This document shows, piece after piece, positions 44,601 through 52,860 of a DNA stretch of 64,000 nt; position 1 is the first letter of the stretch; the number at the start of each line of letters is the position of its first letter. The translations under genes and the position numbers were made by a program. The notes below the pieces were generated by a model. It was not told the origin of the DNA and did no database searches. It worked only from the letters and a program-made list of their open reading frames with translations. The DNA is from CAYYMD01 sp964472875. GTDB lineage: Bacteria > Planctomycetota > Phycisphaerae > SM23-33. Location of the stretch: positions 1 through 64,000 of the forward strand of contig CAYYMD010000003.1 in assembly GCA_964472875.1 (NCBI GenBank), given 5' to 3'.

Positions 44601-45486
44601 CAAGAGAAAACACAAGCATGACGTGGCGGTAACATCACTGGCGAGTCTGTGTTACCTGGCCGCCAACTATACACCCCAGCAGCCGGGCGCGTACGATAAG
44701 GTTATCGAAGGCGGCCTCGAATATCTTCTTAAGATTCAAAAGGGCAACGGTGACCTTCGCGGCGCCGGCGACATGTATGACCATGGAATTGCGACCCTGG
44801 CACTGTCCGAGGCCGCAATAATGACCGGCAAGGAGAAATATCGCAGCGCCGCCCGAAAAGGCGCCAAATTTATCATCAAGGCACAACACAAAGGTACTGG
44901 CGGGTGGCGTTACAGCCCGGGACAGCCAGGCGATACGAGTGTTTTCGGCTGGCAGGTTATGGCGCTGCACAGCGTCCAGCAGATGGGCTTGGAGATTCCC
45001 GACAGGACCAGGCGGGGCGTGTATCGCTGGCTGGAGCGGGTAAACGGCGGCAGGCACAAGGCCCTGGCCGGTTATCAGAACCCCTCGCCCAAGCCGGCGA
45101 TGACAGCGGAAGCGGCCTTTGCGGCCATACTTATGGACCAGGTTTTGAATCCCGACCAGGAAATCGAGCTGGGCGAATATCTGCTGCGTCATCCGCCGGG
45201 GCGGGGCAAGGATGATTTTTACTACTGGTATTACGCCTCGCTGGCACTGATGCAGCTGAACAATCACCACTGGCGGGAATGGAACCAGGCCACGCGCGAT
45301 TACCTCATCAGGAAACAGCAGAGGAAAGGCAACACGAAGGGAAGCTGGCACACAAAAAGCCAGTGGGGCAGTCGCGGCGGCCGGATTTATACCACCGCCA
45401 TGGCCACACTGACGTTGGAGGTGTATTACCGCTATCTGCCGATGTACAACAGAGGTCAAATGGCCGGTCCCGTCGATGAAGAGTAA
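41641..45486 (+). CDS. giant PD40-repeat/terpene-cyclase-fold envelope protein
   Basis: 1281 residues with an unusual domain series. After a basic leader, helix 1 (WYLAWGVAALVVIGAGISAWYV). Then a TolB-like set of about five PD40 propeller repeats (70-370; TSPDGQVLYF, TPDGRFLMFYSDR, SPGGDFLYFTSNRPGG). Two further helices follow (380-405 and 412-436). A 450-residue charged, Pro/Ala-rich region (about 480-930) looks disordered. Last is an alpha/alpha-toroid of the squalene-hopene cyclase/prenyltransferase type (about 945-1265; ALGYLSRTQNNDGSW, GWRYSPGQPGD). It directly follows exbB-exbD, so it is probably the moving partner or sensor of a Tol-like machine. The toroid lacks an obvious DxDD acid motif, so it is more likely a binding module than a cyclase. 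Confidence 0.78.
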   Translation: MSEMAESGKNKNRRRMWYLAWGVAALVVIGAGISAWYVLAGRKIWTDDRSINRPDSQAQVRNVLWAEPQSLTTGLDAAGHEYEPCTSPDGQVLYFVQGLPGKGANIYFCRRGRDGWTEPQPLSEVNTDHDELGPRITPDGRFLMFYSDRPGGQGQYDIWAVEKISEGWSQPFNLGPQVNSKFNDYSPAMGPGMRRLYFATNRKAAARRQHEAWKATIRQSEIGDYDIFSAEVVGFGREIRRAASQPATRPGGEESLLPIRFANAVEVSDLNTSYHEGACCVSPGGDFLYFTSNRPGGRGGFDLYRCRIRAGAVGEVESLGPQVNTAANETDPQLAMGGFRLYFSSDRRIGGAKEDEPKYGLFTTESREVYAKRRTRNMPQFGWGWWALLGALAALVPLLFFLRAAGYRHLSLLQKCLVLSLLVHILLTVGLGLWKVSREFIEYVAQEAGMTTAVNLEIGREVEVKMQIRRQLTDLPVADQALTDIGRAKPQPNIDEPPPVQQLDTPSVKSVVDPTLRRRPERKVTAEVAEHIAPRTPGRMEAVRQVNLRTPGQVRAEESRPRTPQEKPAHTTRRRTIRESNAAPEEIRNAPEIKINPTETLSVARPVEARPADVEHLDNRPPEAARIQTKVRQDISADVNAPDIPVAPVVTAEALPDKTGLRSSPQQMRAADVTAPRISPEMVAVPEEDIKPNRKPLAVKAANVAATRPAVEKSRPAPHTAQMTQQANVSLQTSVARVADEEQQSTQTAAAVAEIAKITRNRDEKGPQQFVNAPSAADKQVGRAGEKVLKKSLAQGGKKSGLDESEVERPGAGIPQMARAVAGPVELKNPRSNVQTSDKLTGPAPVQPDKLTRRERSGEKEQLLGGKPDHIETDMMATSATDRQRTIITNADGEPGASASQIVQPVSLKLSPVGLAGSLKPGNLTSPPSLFQRSFEQRQRLIDKMGGSKESEAAVARALGYLSRTQNNDGSWTVFHGAAPDKNQKRRKRKHKHDVAVTSLASLCYLAANYTPQQPGAYDKVIEGGLEYLLKIQKGNGDLRGAGDMYDHGIATLALSEAAIMTGKEKYRSAARKGAKFIIKAQHKGTGGWRYSPGQPGDTSVFGWQVMALHSVQQMGLEIPDRTRRGVYRWLERVNGGRHKALAGYQNPSPKPAMTAEAAFAAILMDQVLNPDQEIELGEYLLRHPPGRGKDDFYYWYYASLALMQLNNHHWREWNQATRDYLIRKQQRKGNTKGSWHTKSQWGSRGGRIYTTAMATLTLEVYYRYLPMYNRGQMAGPVDEE

Positions 45487-45713
45487 CGATCGCGGTTATA
45501 ATTGATAACCCCAATGGGTGGCGGGATGGGGTATGTTCCATTTTACAGGGAGGGCATTCTAATTAACCCATGTTTAAGTCGACCTCGTATATATCCGAAT
45601 TATAGATGTGATTCTGCATACTCTTGCCAGGCAGGCGAGTGTGCTCATTGTATAAACTCGACAGCGTGGCTACGCCGAAAAGCTGAAACGCCATGGCCGA
45701 GGAGGTTGGCATA

Positions 45714-46073
45714 GTGAAAATGGAAATCCAGCATCGAGGCGGGGCAACTGTTCTAAGGCCGGCCGGAGCGCTGGTCCAGGAGGAAGTAAGCAAGTTTCGC
45801 AAGAGCTTCGCCGAGGCAGCGGCTGATGCTAAAAACGTTGTTATTGATGCTTCGCAGCTCGCTTTCGCCGACAGCGCGGGTTTGGAGAGTCTTTCGGATG
45901 CGGCCGAGGATATGCTTAACCGTGGCTTGCAACTGGGTCTCGCCGGCGTCCGGGATATATTGCGGGAAATTCTGGACATGACGGAGCTGGCGCCTCTTTT
46001 CAAATGGTATGACGACGTTGAAGAAGCCATCATGGGCTTAAGCGACCTCGGTGGGGTCGGGAGCGGGACATGA
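45714..46073 (+). CDS. STAS-domain protein (anti-sigma antagonist type)
   Basis: About 119 residues forming one STAS domain: strand TVLRPAGALVQEE, the VIDASQLAFADSAGLESL segment carrying the conserved DSAG (the serine is the phosphorylation site in SpoIIAA-type proteins), and a final helix. GAGGAGG lies eight bases before GTG 45714; ATG at 45693 and 45720 are alternatives. Its last four bases overlap the gspE start (ATGA), so it is translationally coupled to the secretion operon. No anti-sigma kinase is present nearby. A link between secretion-ATPase expression or activity and a partner switch is inferred. Confidence 0.8.
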   Translation: MKMEIQHRGGATVLRPAGALVQEEVSKFRKSFAEAAADAKNVVIDASQLAFADSAGLESLSDAAEDMLNRGLQLGLAGVRDILREILDMTELAPLFKWYDDVEEAIMGLSDLGGVGSGT

Positions 46074-47824
46074 CACAGGTGCTCAATAAACTGCGAATCG
46101 GCGATGCGCTGGTGGCCGAGGGAGTGATAACGCAGGAACAGCTGGAAAGAGTTCTGGCCGACCAGAAGTCTTCCGGCCGGTTCCTGGGTGAGATACTCGT
46201 GGCCGAGGGTATGGTGACGCCGGCGGAGTTGGTGCGCGTGCTGGCCAAGCAGTTGAATGTCAAGGGGTGTAATCTGCGCACCGGTATGTTCGACCCGGCT
46301 ATGCTAGATTTAATTGGCAGGGACGAGGCCCTGCATCTTAAGGCGCTGCCCATGTTCAGGGTGCATCGGACCCTTACGGTGGCGATGGCCGAACCGCAGT
46401 CGTTGCCGAAAATCGACCGCCTCCGGCATCTTACGGGCTGTGAAATTCGGCCGGTCTTTGCCCTTGAAGCCAGGATTATCGAATTCATAAAGAAAATATC
46501 CGCGCACAGCGCCGACATGGACGGAGCGGTGGCGTCGCTTGCCGGTCAGCAGTCCGACGGTGGCAAGGGCATCCTCGAAGACGGTGAAGTTACTGACCTG
46601 GACGAAGCCGCGGCCGAAAATCCGGTAGTAAACCTGGTTAATATGATGTTGTTCAAGGCGGTCAGAGACCGTGCCAGCGACATACACATCGAGCCCGACC
46701 AGAAAGGGACCAGGATACGCTATCGCGTGGATGGCCTTCTCCGCGACATGCCCCAGCCGCCGAGCGGCATGCACTCTTCCATAATATCCCGTGTGAAGGT
46801 TGTCGGCCGGATGGATATCGCAGAAAAGCGTCTCCCTCAGGAGGGGCGGGTTCGGGTGGTGGCCGAGGGGCGCGATATCGATCTGCGTGTCTCAAGCATG
46901 CCGACCGTTCTGGGCGAAAAGGTCGTTATCCGCGTACTGGACAGGGCGAACCTCTGTGTCAGCATGGAGGAACTGGGCTTCCGCAGCGAACCGCTTGAAA
47001 TGTTTCGCAGAATGCTGCATCAGCCCTACGGCCTGGTGCTGGTGACAGGCCCGACCGGCAGCGGTAAGACAACGACGCTTTACTCGGCCCTGGAGCAGAT
47101 AAAATCGCCCCAGCGGAACATCGTAACTGTCGAGGATCCGGTGGAATATCAACTGGACCAGATAAATCAGATACAGGTCCACGAGTCTATCGGCATGACA
47201 TTCGCCTCGGCGCTTCGGAGCATATTACGTCAGGACCCCGACGTGATAATGGTCGGCGAAGTCCGCGACGAGGAAACGGCTCGCGTGGCCGTTCAGGCCG
47301 CCCTTACGGGGCACCTGGTTCTGGCCACGCTTCATACAAACAGTGCGCCTGGAGCGGTTGCCCGCCTGCTGGACATGAACGTGGCTTCTTATCTGCTGGC
47401 CAGCGCGATTAACGGAGTTGTAGCACAGCGGCTGGTAAGGGGTATATGCTCCAACTGCGAAGCCAAGTATCAGCCCAGCAAAAAACTCTTGCGCGACGCC
47501 GGACTTGACGAGCAAAAAAAATGTACATTCAAACACGGCGCCGGTTGCAGGGAATGCGGCAAGACCGGATTTTCGGGGCGGTTCGGTCTGTACGAGGTTA
47601 TGGAAGTCAACGACCGTTTGCGCGCGTTGATTTACGAAGGTGCCTCTGCGCAGCAGTTGCGGCTGGCGTGGCAGGACCGCGGCGGCACAACATTGCGGCA
47701 GGAGGGAATTATAGCCGCCGAGGCGGGCCGTACAACGCTCGAAGAGGCGGTGTCGGTTACCCACAGCACAGACGGTGTAGCAGAGTCATCCGGCAGGGAT
47801 GCAAACTGTCCGGACAAAAACTGA
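46070..47824 (+). CDS. gspE: type II secretion/type IV pilus assembly ATPase
   Basis: 584 residues. An N-terminal GspE/PilB N-domain (LRIGDALVAEGVITQEQLERVL, repeated as LGEILVAEGMVTPAELVRVL) precedes the secretion ATPase core: Walker A GPTGSGKTT near 326, the Asp box VEDPVEYQ, Walker B DVIMVGEVRDEETA near 390, the His box, and the four-Cys zinc element (CSNC and CRECG, about 460-500). It powers pseudopilus assembly at the inner membrane. It overlaps the STAS gene by 4 bases and precedes gspF by 12 bases. Confidence 0.95.
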   Translation: MTQVLNKLRIGDALVAEGVITQEQLERVLADQKSSGRFLGEILVAEGMVTPAELVRVLAKQLNVKGCNLRTGMFDPAMLDLIGRDEALHLKALPMFRVHRTLTVAMAEPQSLPKIDRLRHLTGCEIRPVFALEARIIEFIKKISAHSADMDGAVASLAGQQSDGGKGILEDGEVTDLDEAAAENPVVNLVNMMLFKAVRDRASDIHIEPDQKGTRIRYRVDGLLRDMPQPPSGMHSSIISRVKVVGRMDIAEKRLPQEGRVRVVAEGRDIDLRVSSMPTVLGEKVVIRVLDRANLCVSMEELGFRSEPLEMFRRMLHQPYGLVLVTGPTGSGKTTTLYSALEQIKSPQRNIVTVEDPVEYQLDQINQIQVHESIGMTFASALRSILRQDPDVIMVGEVRDEETARVAVQAALTGHLVLATLHTNSAPGAVARLLDMNVASYLLASAINGVVAQRLVRGICSNCEAKYQPSKKLLRDAGLDEQKKCTFKHGAGCRECGKTGFSGRFGLYEVMEVNDRLRALIYEGASAQQLRLAWQDRGGTTLRQEGIIAAEAGRTTLEEAVSVTHSTDGVAESSGRDANCPDKN

Positions 47825-47836
47825 CCAGAGAAAACC

Positions 47837-49066
47837 ATGAAACTTGCTTATAAGGCATTCGACAAAGCGGGCAAACTCGTTACCGGCGTAATCGAGGCCG
47901 ATGACGAGCTCGAGGCCACCGGGCGCCTTCGGCGGCAGGATCTGTTCGTGTCCAACGTTGCATCGGCCGAAGATTCCGCAAGTCAGGATGAAGGCGGGGG
48001 ATTTAAACTGCCCCTGGGCAAGAATGCGAGATTGAAAAATCTGTACCTGTTCACGCGTCAGCTGTACGTGCTTTATTCCTCAGGCATTCCGCTGGTTAAG
48101 GGTCTTGCCGCTCTGGAGCGACAGGGTCGCGACGAGCGATGGCGGCGTGTCGTGGCCGACGTAAAGAAGCAGGTCGAGCAGGGGGTTTCTCTATCCACGG
48201 CCATGGGGAGACATCCTCGATATTTCGACGCCGTTTACAGAAACATTGTGGCTGCCGGCGAGGCAAGCGGAACGCTGCCAACCGTTTTAGAACGATTGGC
48301 GAAACTCACCCGCAAACGCCTGCACATCAGGTCCAGTATAAGAGGGGCGCTTATTTACCCGGCCCTGCTGGTTAGCGTGAGTATCGCTGTTGTGACGGTG
48401 CTGATGGTATTCGTGATACCCAGATTCGCCGAACTGTTCGAAATGCTGGATGTGCCGCTTCCGGGCACGACGAGGGTACTCATCGCTGTCAGTGGCGCGC
48501 TTCGCTCATACTGGTGGGTAATCCCGCCGGTGATAATCGGTACGGCGGTACTGGGACGGTTATACTTCACCAGCAAAGCCGGAAAGCGTTTTGTTGACAG
48601 GACGGTTCTGCGAATACCCAAACTCGGTCAACTCGTGCGTAGTTTGGCCGCGGCGGAGATGTCGCGGCTGATGGGGGTGTTGCTCAGCAGCGACCTGGCC
48701 GCCCAGGAGTCGATAGGACTTACAGAAGAGTCCATGAGCAACTCCTGTTACGCCGAACTGCTGCGGCGCTGTCGTCAGGAAGTCACCAACGGCAGGCCGA
48801 TGAGCTCGGCCTTTCGCAACACGCACCTGGTCAGTCCAACCGTTTACGAGACCATCTCAAGCGGCGAACAGAGCGGCCAGTTGCCGCGGAGCTTATTGGA
48901 CCTGGCGGATTTTCTCGACGATGAAAACGAGGTGGCGCTGTGTTCGCTGATGAGCATAATCGAGCCCGCCATTCTAATTATGATGGGCCTGATAGTCGGG
49001 CTGCTGGCGGTCAGCGTATTTCTGCCGCTGTTTGACGTGGCGGCGCTTACCGGAGGAGGCGCGTAA
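47837..49066 (+). CDS. gspF: type II secretion/type IV pilus platform protein
   Basis: 409 residues. Two repeats of the GspF/PilC cytoplasmic helical domain (about 70-190 and 270-395) are each followed by membrane helices; recognisable motifs include FTRQLYVLYSSGIPLVKGL, GEASGTLPTVLERL and SGEQSGQLPRSLLDLA. It is the inner-membrane platform on which the ATPase acts. The stop overlaps the start of the next gene (TAATG). Confidence 0.95.
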   Translation: MKLAYKAFDKAGKLVTGVIEADDELEATGRLRRQDLFVSNVASAEDSASQDEGGGFKLPLGKNARLKNLYLFTRQLYVLYSSGIPLVKGLAALERQGRDERWRRVVADVKKQVEQGVSLSTAMGRHPRYFDAVYRNIVAAGEASGTLPTVLERLAKLTRKRLHIRSSIRGALIYPALLVSVSIAVVTVLMVFVIPRFAELFEMLDVPLPGTTRVLIAVSGALRSYWWVIPPVIIGTAVLGRLYFTSKAGKRFVDRTVLRIPKLGQLVRSLAAAEMSRLMGVLLSSDLAAQESIGLTEESMSNSCYAELLRRCRQEVTNGRPMSSAFRNTHLVSPTVYETISSGEQSGQLPRSLLDLADFLDDENEVALCSLMSIIEPAILIMMGLIVGLLAVSVFLPLFDVAALTGGGA

Positions 49067-50163
49067 TGAAATTTGTCCAAGCAACAAGCCGTCGGCCGAT
49101 TGGCCTGGACATCGGCTCCAGGCGAATAAAGGCGGTGCAACTTGCCGGGCAATCTTCGCGATGGCGTATCTCGGCGTCTGCGTCACTGAACAGGCAGATT
49201 TCCAGGCAGGTACCGGAGCTTTCCGAGGTGAAATGGCTGCGGGGACTGTTGAGCGAGCATGGCTTCAGGGGCGACCAGGTCGCATTGGCAGTGCCCGAAA
49301 ATTCTCTGCGCATGAACGTTCTGGAACTGCCGCCTCGCAAGTCCGGCGCCCCCGTGGAGTCTCTGGCGAGGTCTGAGATGTCCAGGATGCACAAAATGGC
49401 TCCGGAGTGTTTCGAGATGGCCTGCTGGGACCTGCCTTCTCCTGCCCGGGCGAGCAACTCGAGTTTTGTGCTGGCCGCAGCGTGCGCTCATTGCGATGCG
49501 GACGACATAATGGATGTTATGGAGCAGGCCGGATTCGACGTTGTCGGCCTCGATATTAATTTTCTCGCGACGGCCAGGGCGTGCCGGCCTTTGCTGAAAG
49601 ATATCCACGGCAGCGCCGCGATACTCGATATCGGCTGGTCTTCGGCCAGATTGATTCTCCTTCACGACGGCGTTGTGGTTTATGTGAACAATCTCTCCCA
49701 GAGCGGGCTCGGCGGGCTGGTTCAGTCATTGTCGCAGACGGCGAACGTAGACCAGGAACGGGCAGAGCGAGTCGTGAACGGTCGGGAAGGTCTCGGCCAA
49801 ACCTCTCATAGTATTTTGCAGCAGGATGAAGGGGCCGCAGCAGCTGAGGACGGCACGTCCGAAATGAATGAGGCATACCATAGGGTTCTCGAAGCTTATG
49901 CACAGGGATTGTCCCGGGAGATGAACACACCAATCTCTTATATGATAAGTCAGTATCCTCAGGCCCGTCTGGAGCGGCTTCTGCTTATCGGTGGGGGAGG
50001 AGGTATACCCGGAATGGCCGACTTGCTGGCGTCGATCCTTGGCGTAAAAATCCACAGCGTTTCGGTGGAAGATATAGTCGATACGGACGGTGACGCCTAT
50101 AACGAAATCGGCGGCGGCATAGTATCAGCCATCGGGCTGGCGGAGTACGACAAAAATGACTGA
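49066..50163 (+). CDS. pilM: PilM-like actin-fold assembly protein
   Basis: 365 residues with the ASKHA/actin-like fold of PilM/GspL-cyto: RRPIGLDIGSRRIKAVQL at the start, VALAVPENSLRMNVLELP, LDIGWSSARLILLHDG as the phosphate-2 loop, and the adenosine motif LLLIGGGGGIPGM near 305. It would form the cytoplasmic ring base with PilN. Starts by TAATG overlap with gspF and overlaps the next gene by 8 bases. Confidence 0.9.
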   Translation: MKFVQATSRRPIGLDIGSRRIKAVQLAGQSSRWRISASASLNRQISRQVPELSEVKWLRGLLSEHGFRGDQVALAVPENSLRMNVLELPPRKSGAPVESLARSEMSRMHKMAPECFEMACWDLPSPARASNSSFVLAAACAHCDADDIMDVMEQAGFDVVGLDINFLATARACRPLLKDIHGSAAILDIGWSSARLILLHDGVVVYVNNLSQSGLGGLVQSLSQTANVDQERAERVVNGREGLGQTSHSILQQDEGAAAAEDGTSEMNEAYHRVLEAYAQGLSREMNTPISYMISQYPQARLERLLLIGGGGGIPGMADLLASILGVKIHSVSVEDIVDTDGDAYNEIGGGIVSAIGLAEYDKND

Positions 50164-50812
50164 TATTAATAAAATTTCCCGCTTCGGCGACGGTCAGCCG
50201 AGCGTTAATCTTATGCCCGCCCCGCGAAAGCAGGCGAAAGATCGCCGTAGGCGCATACGCGCCTGGGTGGTGATCCTGGGCGTGTACCTGATTGTGCTTC
50301 TGGGCGGCCACGTAGTTATTAAAAGGTTTTTTGACCCGGATAACTCCGCCCTGGCCCAGAAAGTAAGAACCGAAGCCGCTCGGATGAGCCGGTTAAACAG
50401 CAAAGTGATGTCTCTGCAGGGTGAGCTCGTCCGGACGAACAGAAAATTGCTTGCTGCGAGGTCCGTGGGCAAACAGCCCAACTGGGGCATATTGCTGTGG
50501 TTGATGGCGAGAAAATCCGGCCGGGAGATTGTCCTTAACCAGTGCTCTCTGAAGAAGCAGAAGGTAGAGGACGTTGCGCATGACGAAGATTCGGACTCCC
50601 GAAAGTATAATACTTCAAGCGGCAGCGGCGACGATTTCAGGTACAATGTTCTGGTGGGGGGCGTGGCTAATTCGCACGAGGGGATATCGGAATTTATTCT
50701 TCAACTCGAGGATACGGGGCTGTTCAAGCAGGTCCGTCTGCATGGAACAAACCGCAGGGAGTTCATGGAAACCGAGGCAGTGGCATTCAAAATCGAATGC
50801 CTGTTCAAGTGA
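50156..50812 (+). CDS. pilN: PilN-like assembly protein
   Basis: 218 residues. An N-terminal cytoplasmic segment contains the PilN-type motif SVNLMPAPRK (the PilM-binding INLLP equivalent). A single membrane helix follows (about 39-58, VVILGVYLIVLLGGHVVI), then a periplasmic coiled coil (70-100) and an alpha/beta domain. It overlaps pilM by 8 bases and the following gene by 16. A charged loop (DEDSDSRKYNTSSGSGDDF) is an insertion relative to the usual short form. Confidence 0.83.
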   Translation: MTDINKISRFGDGQPSVNLMPAPRKQAKDRRRRIRAWVVILGVYLIVLLGGHVVIKRFFDPDNSALAQKVRTEAARMSRLNSKVMSLQGELVRTNRKLLAARSVGKQPNWGILLWLMARKSGREIVLNQCSLKKQKVEDVAHDEDSDSRKYNTSSGSGDDFRYNVLVGGVANSHEGISEFILQLEDTGLFKQVRLHGTNRREFMETEAVAFKIECLFK

Positions 50813-51405
50813 GGCGAGGAACGGTTGCATTGAATAACAAACTGATTACAAAATGGAAATTCAACAGCGTTGATGTCGCATTCGTAGCAATATTTATCGC
50901 ATTATTAGCGATATTTTACACCGTTTCAGTACGGCCTGTGCTCGGGCGACAGAAAACGATCGCCAGCCAGAAAAGAACGCTCGAGTCTCAGCGACGGAAC
51001 ACCTCGCAACTTGCCGGCCGAGCCGGTAAACTGACTGAAAAGCTCGCCACCGCTCGCAAGGTTTTGAAGGAATCCCCTCTACAGCTTCAGCCGGTATCGA
51101 CGTTGAATCGCCGCCTGGCGCGGTTGACTTCCATGGCCAGGTCTAACGGGCTCAAGGTGGACCGTGTCGAGCAGGGCGATGTGGTATGCACGAAACGTTA
51201 CGACAAGGTAAGCATAAATCTAACCGGTAGCAGCGGTTACAGTCAGTGGGCGAAATTTCTCAATACGCTTCCCAAAAGAATGCCGGATGTGGCGGTTGAT
51301 ACTTTCGAACTTGTCGGCACGCCGGGACACATCGATACGCCAACGTATTTCCGTATAAATCTAATATGGTATGCGGCCCCGTCGGCATCCGTCGCAAAAA
51401 AATGA
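50797..51405 (+). CDS. pilO: PilO/GspM-like assembly protein
   Basis: 202 residues. One membrane helix at about 28-46 (VDVAFVAIFIALLAIFYTV), a periplasmic coiled coil (55-90), and a ferredoxin-like C-terminal domain ending in a strand (YFRINLIWYA) give the PilO/GspM topology. The ATG at 50797 overlaps pilN by 16 bases; TTG 50830 with GAGGA nine bases upstream is an equally good start and would shorten the protein by 11 residues. Assignment rests on topology and position in the operon. Confidence 0.75.
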   Translation: MPVQVRRGTVALNNKLITKWKFNSVDVAFVAIFIALLAIFYTVSVRPVLGRQKTIASQKRTLESQRRNTSQLAGRAGKLTEKLATARKVLKESPLQLQPVSTLNRRLARLTSMARSNGLKVDRVEQGDVVCTKRYDKVSINLTGSSGYSQWAKFLNTLPKRMPDVAVDTFELVGTPGHIDTPTYFRINLIWYAAPSASVAKK

Positions 51406-51451
51406 AGTTAAATTTGCTTTTGGGGAATTTATATCTTCCATTTCAATTGGC

Positions 51452-52054
51452 ATGGCACTGACAAAGAGACAAAAAGCTCTGTGCATACTGTGTGCGGCAT
51501 GTCTGACCATACTTGTGATAGACCGCGCATCCACTAATTCGGAGTCGCTCGGCCCGAAATCGGCCGAGGCCTCCATGTACAGCAGCGAGGCAGCGGGAAG
51601 TGCGGCCGCTCTATCCTCGGCGGACGCTTTACGAGAATTCGACTTCATAACCGAGGAAGTTACCACAGTTGCGGACCGTCTCGAGAAGTTTGCCACGACG
51701 GATAATACGGGCGGCGATTCCTGGTCCACGTCAACGGTAACTGTGCGGGATGCCTTTGCCCCCACGGCACAATGGTGCAATCCTTGCAATAAAGCCAAAG
51801 AAAAGCCAGTTACGGATAACGGTCATAATGACGCGCTGAAATTCGCAAAATCTCACCGTCTAACTGCCGTGGCAGTCAGTTCCGATGGGAAACTGGCCGT
51901 GGTCGACAACACCTGCATGCGGCTGGGCGAGAAACTGGACGGATACCAGTTGGTGGCGGTCGAGAAGGACTTGGCCGTCTTTCAGAAGGGGCAGCAGAAG
52001 GTCTCATTGGAGTTGAAACAGAGCGGGGGTTCTGTATTTGGACAGTCCGATTAA
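51452..52054 (+). CDS. PilP/GspC-like secretion component
   Basis: About 200 residues. An N-terminal membrane helix or uncleaved signal (ALCILCAACLTILVI) is followed by a low-complexity Ser/Ala linker and a small beta domain near the end (LTAVAVSSDGKLAVVDNTCMRLGEKLDGYQL, listed in parts), which resembles the HR/PilP domain that contacts the secretin. A CNPC pair (WCNPCNK) is present mid-protein. It sits between the PilO-like gene and gspG, where PilP/GspC is expected. The start at ATG 51452 is the first plausible one after the pilO stop. Sequence resemblance is weak, so the name is provisional. Confidence 0.6.
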   Translation: MALTKRQKALCILCAACLTILVIDRASTNSESLGPKSAEASMYSSEAAGSAAALSSADALREFDFITEEVTTVADRLEKFATTDNTGGDSWSTSTVTVRDAFAPTAQWCNPCNKAKEKPVTDNGHNDALKFAKSHRLTAVAVSSDGKLAVVDNTCMRLGEKLDGYQLVAVEKDLAVFQKGQQKVSLELKQSGGSVFGQSD

Positions 52055-52234
52055 CAGGACGATTAGACGACTGATTCAAGTATCAAATTTGCCCAAATAA
52101 AAACTGTTTTTAGTTCAAGTGCCCTCCTGTAAAGGACGATAAGTCAGGCGGATTAATCGAACAAGCGGCATCCCGCGGCAGCGGACTGTTGTGGGATGAA
52201 AATCGAAAATGTTTAAATTTTTGGAGGATTTGAA

Positions 52235-52711
52235 ATGCGAAACGTAAAGAGCAAGCGGCGCGGTGGATTCAGTCTGCTCGAACTGGTTGTGGTGATTACA
52301 ATTCTCGGCATAATTGCCGCTATAGCCATTCCGCGACTGAGCCGCGGTGCAGCGGGTGCTGCCGATTCTGCACTGGCAAGCGACCTGGCTGTGATGAGGA
52401 ACGCCATCGACATGTACTCGACCGAGCACGGCGGTGACTATCCTGATGCTGATAGTATCGAAGATCAGCTCACCCAGTACACCGACGCCAGCGGTGACGT
52501 GTCGGAGGACAGGGACAGCACGCATATTTACGGCCCGTACCTGCGCAAGGTTCCGCCCCTTCCCGTGGGCGCCAAGAAGGGCAAGACCGTCATTTCCGAA
52601 AGTAACGGCGACAACGTCGGCTGGATTTATGACGAGGAAGACGGCGAGATATCGGCCAACTGCACCGACGACGAGAAAGACGCCACGGATAAGCAATACA
52701 ACGAGTATTAA
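52235..52711 (+). CDS. gspG: major pseudopilin (GspG-like)
   Basis: 158 residues with a class III leader: GGFSLLELVVVITILGIIAA, cleavage expected between Gly and Phe and the conserved Glu at +5. The globular part contains the GspG pattern of a helix with NAIDMYSTEHGG followed by a beta sheet and a C-terminal acidic stretch (DDEKDATDKQYNEY) where calcium-binding residues are expected. GGAGG lies before the ATG. A 180-base gap with no gene separates it from the previous cluster member and may hold its own promoter. Confidence 0.9.
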   Translation: MRNVKSKRRGGFSLLELVVVITILGIIAAIAIPRLSRGAAGAADSALASDLAVMRNAIDMYSTEHGGDYPDADSIEDQLTQYTDASGDVSEDRDSTHIYGPYLRKVPPLPVGAKKGKTVISESNGDNVGWIYDEEDGEISANCTDDEKDATDKQYNEY

Positions 52712-52860
52712 TCCGTCCCGGCGGCGAAGTAACCTAACCTCGCTGCAGAACGGAAAATGACAACACCGCCGGGCTGTTTGGTTCTCACTGTCGTGGCAGT
52801 AAGGAGCCAAGCGGTCCGGTGGTTTTCGTAGCACTGTCGAAAAAACAGGAGGTTGCACCG

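Noticed and set aside
45624..45656. Promoter TTGCCA/TATAAA before the STAS gene
   Set aside because: The spacing of 21 bases is too long for a sigma-70 site; no better pair was found.
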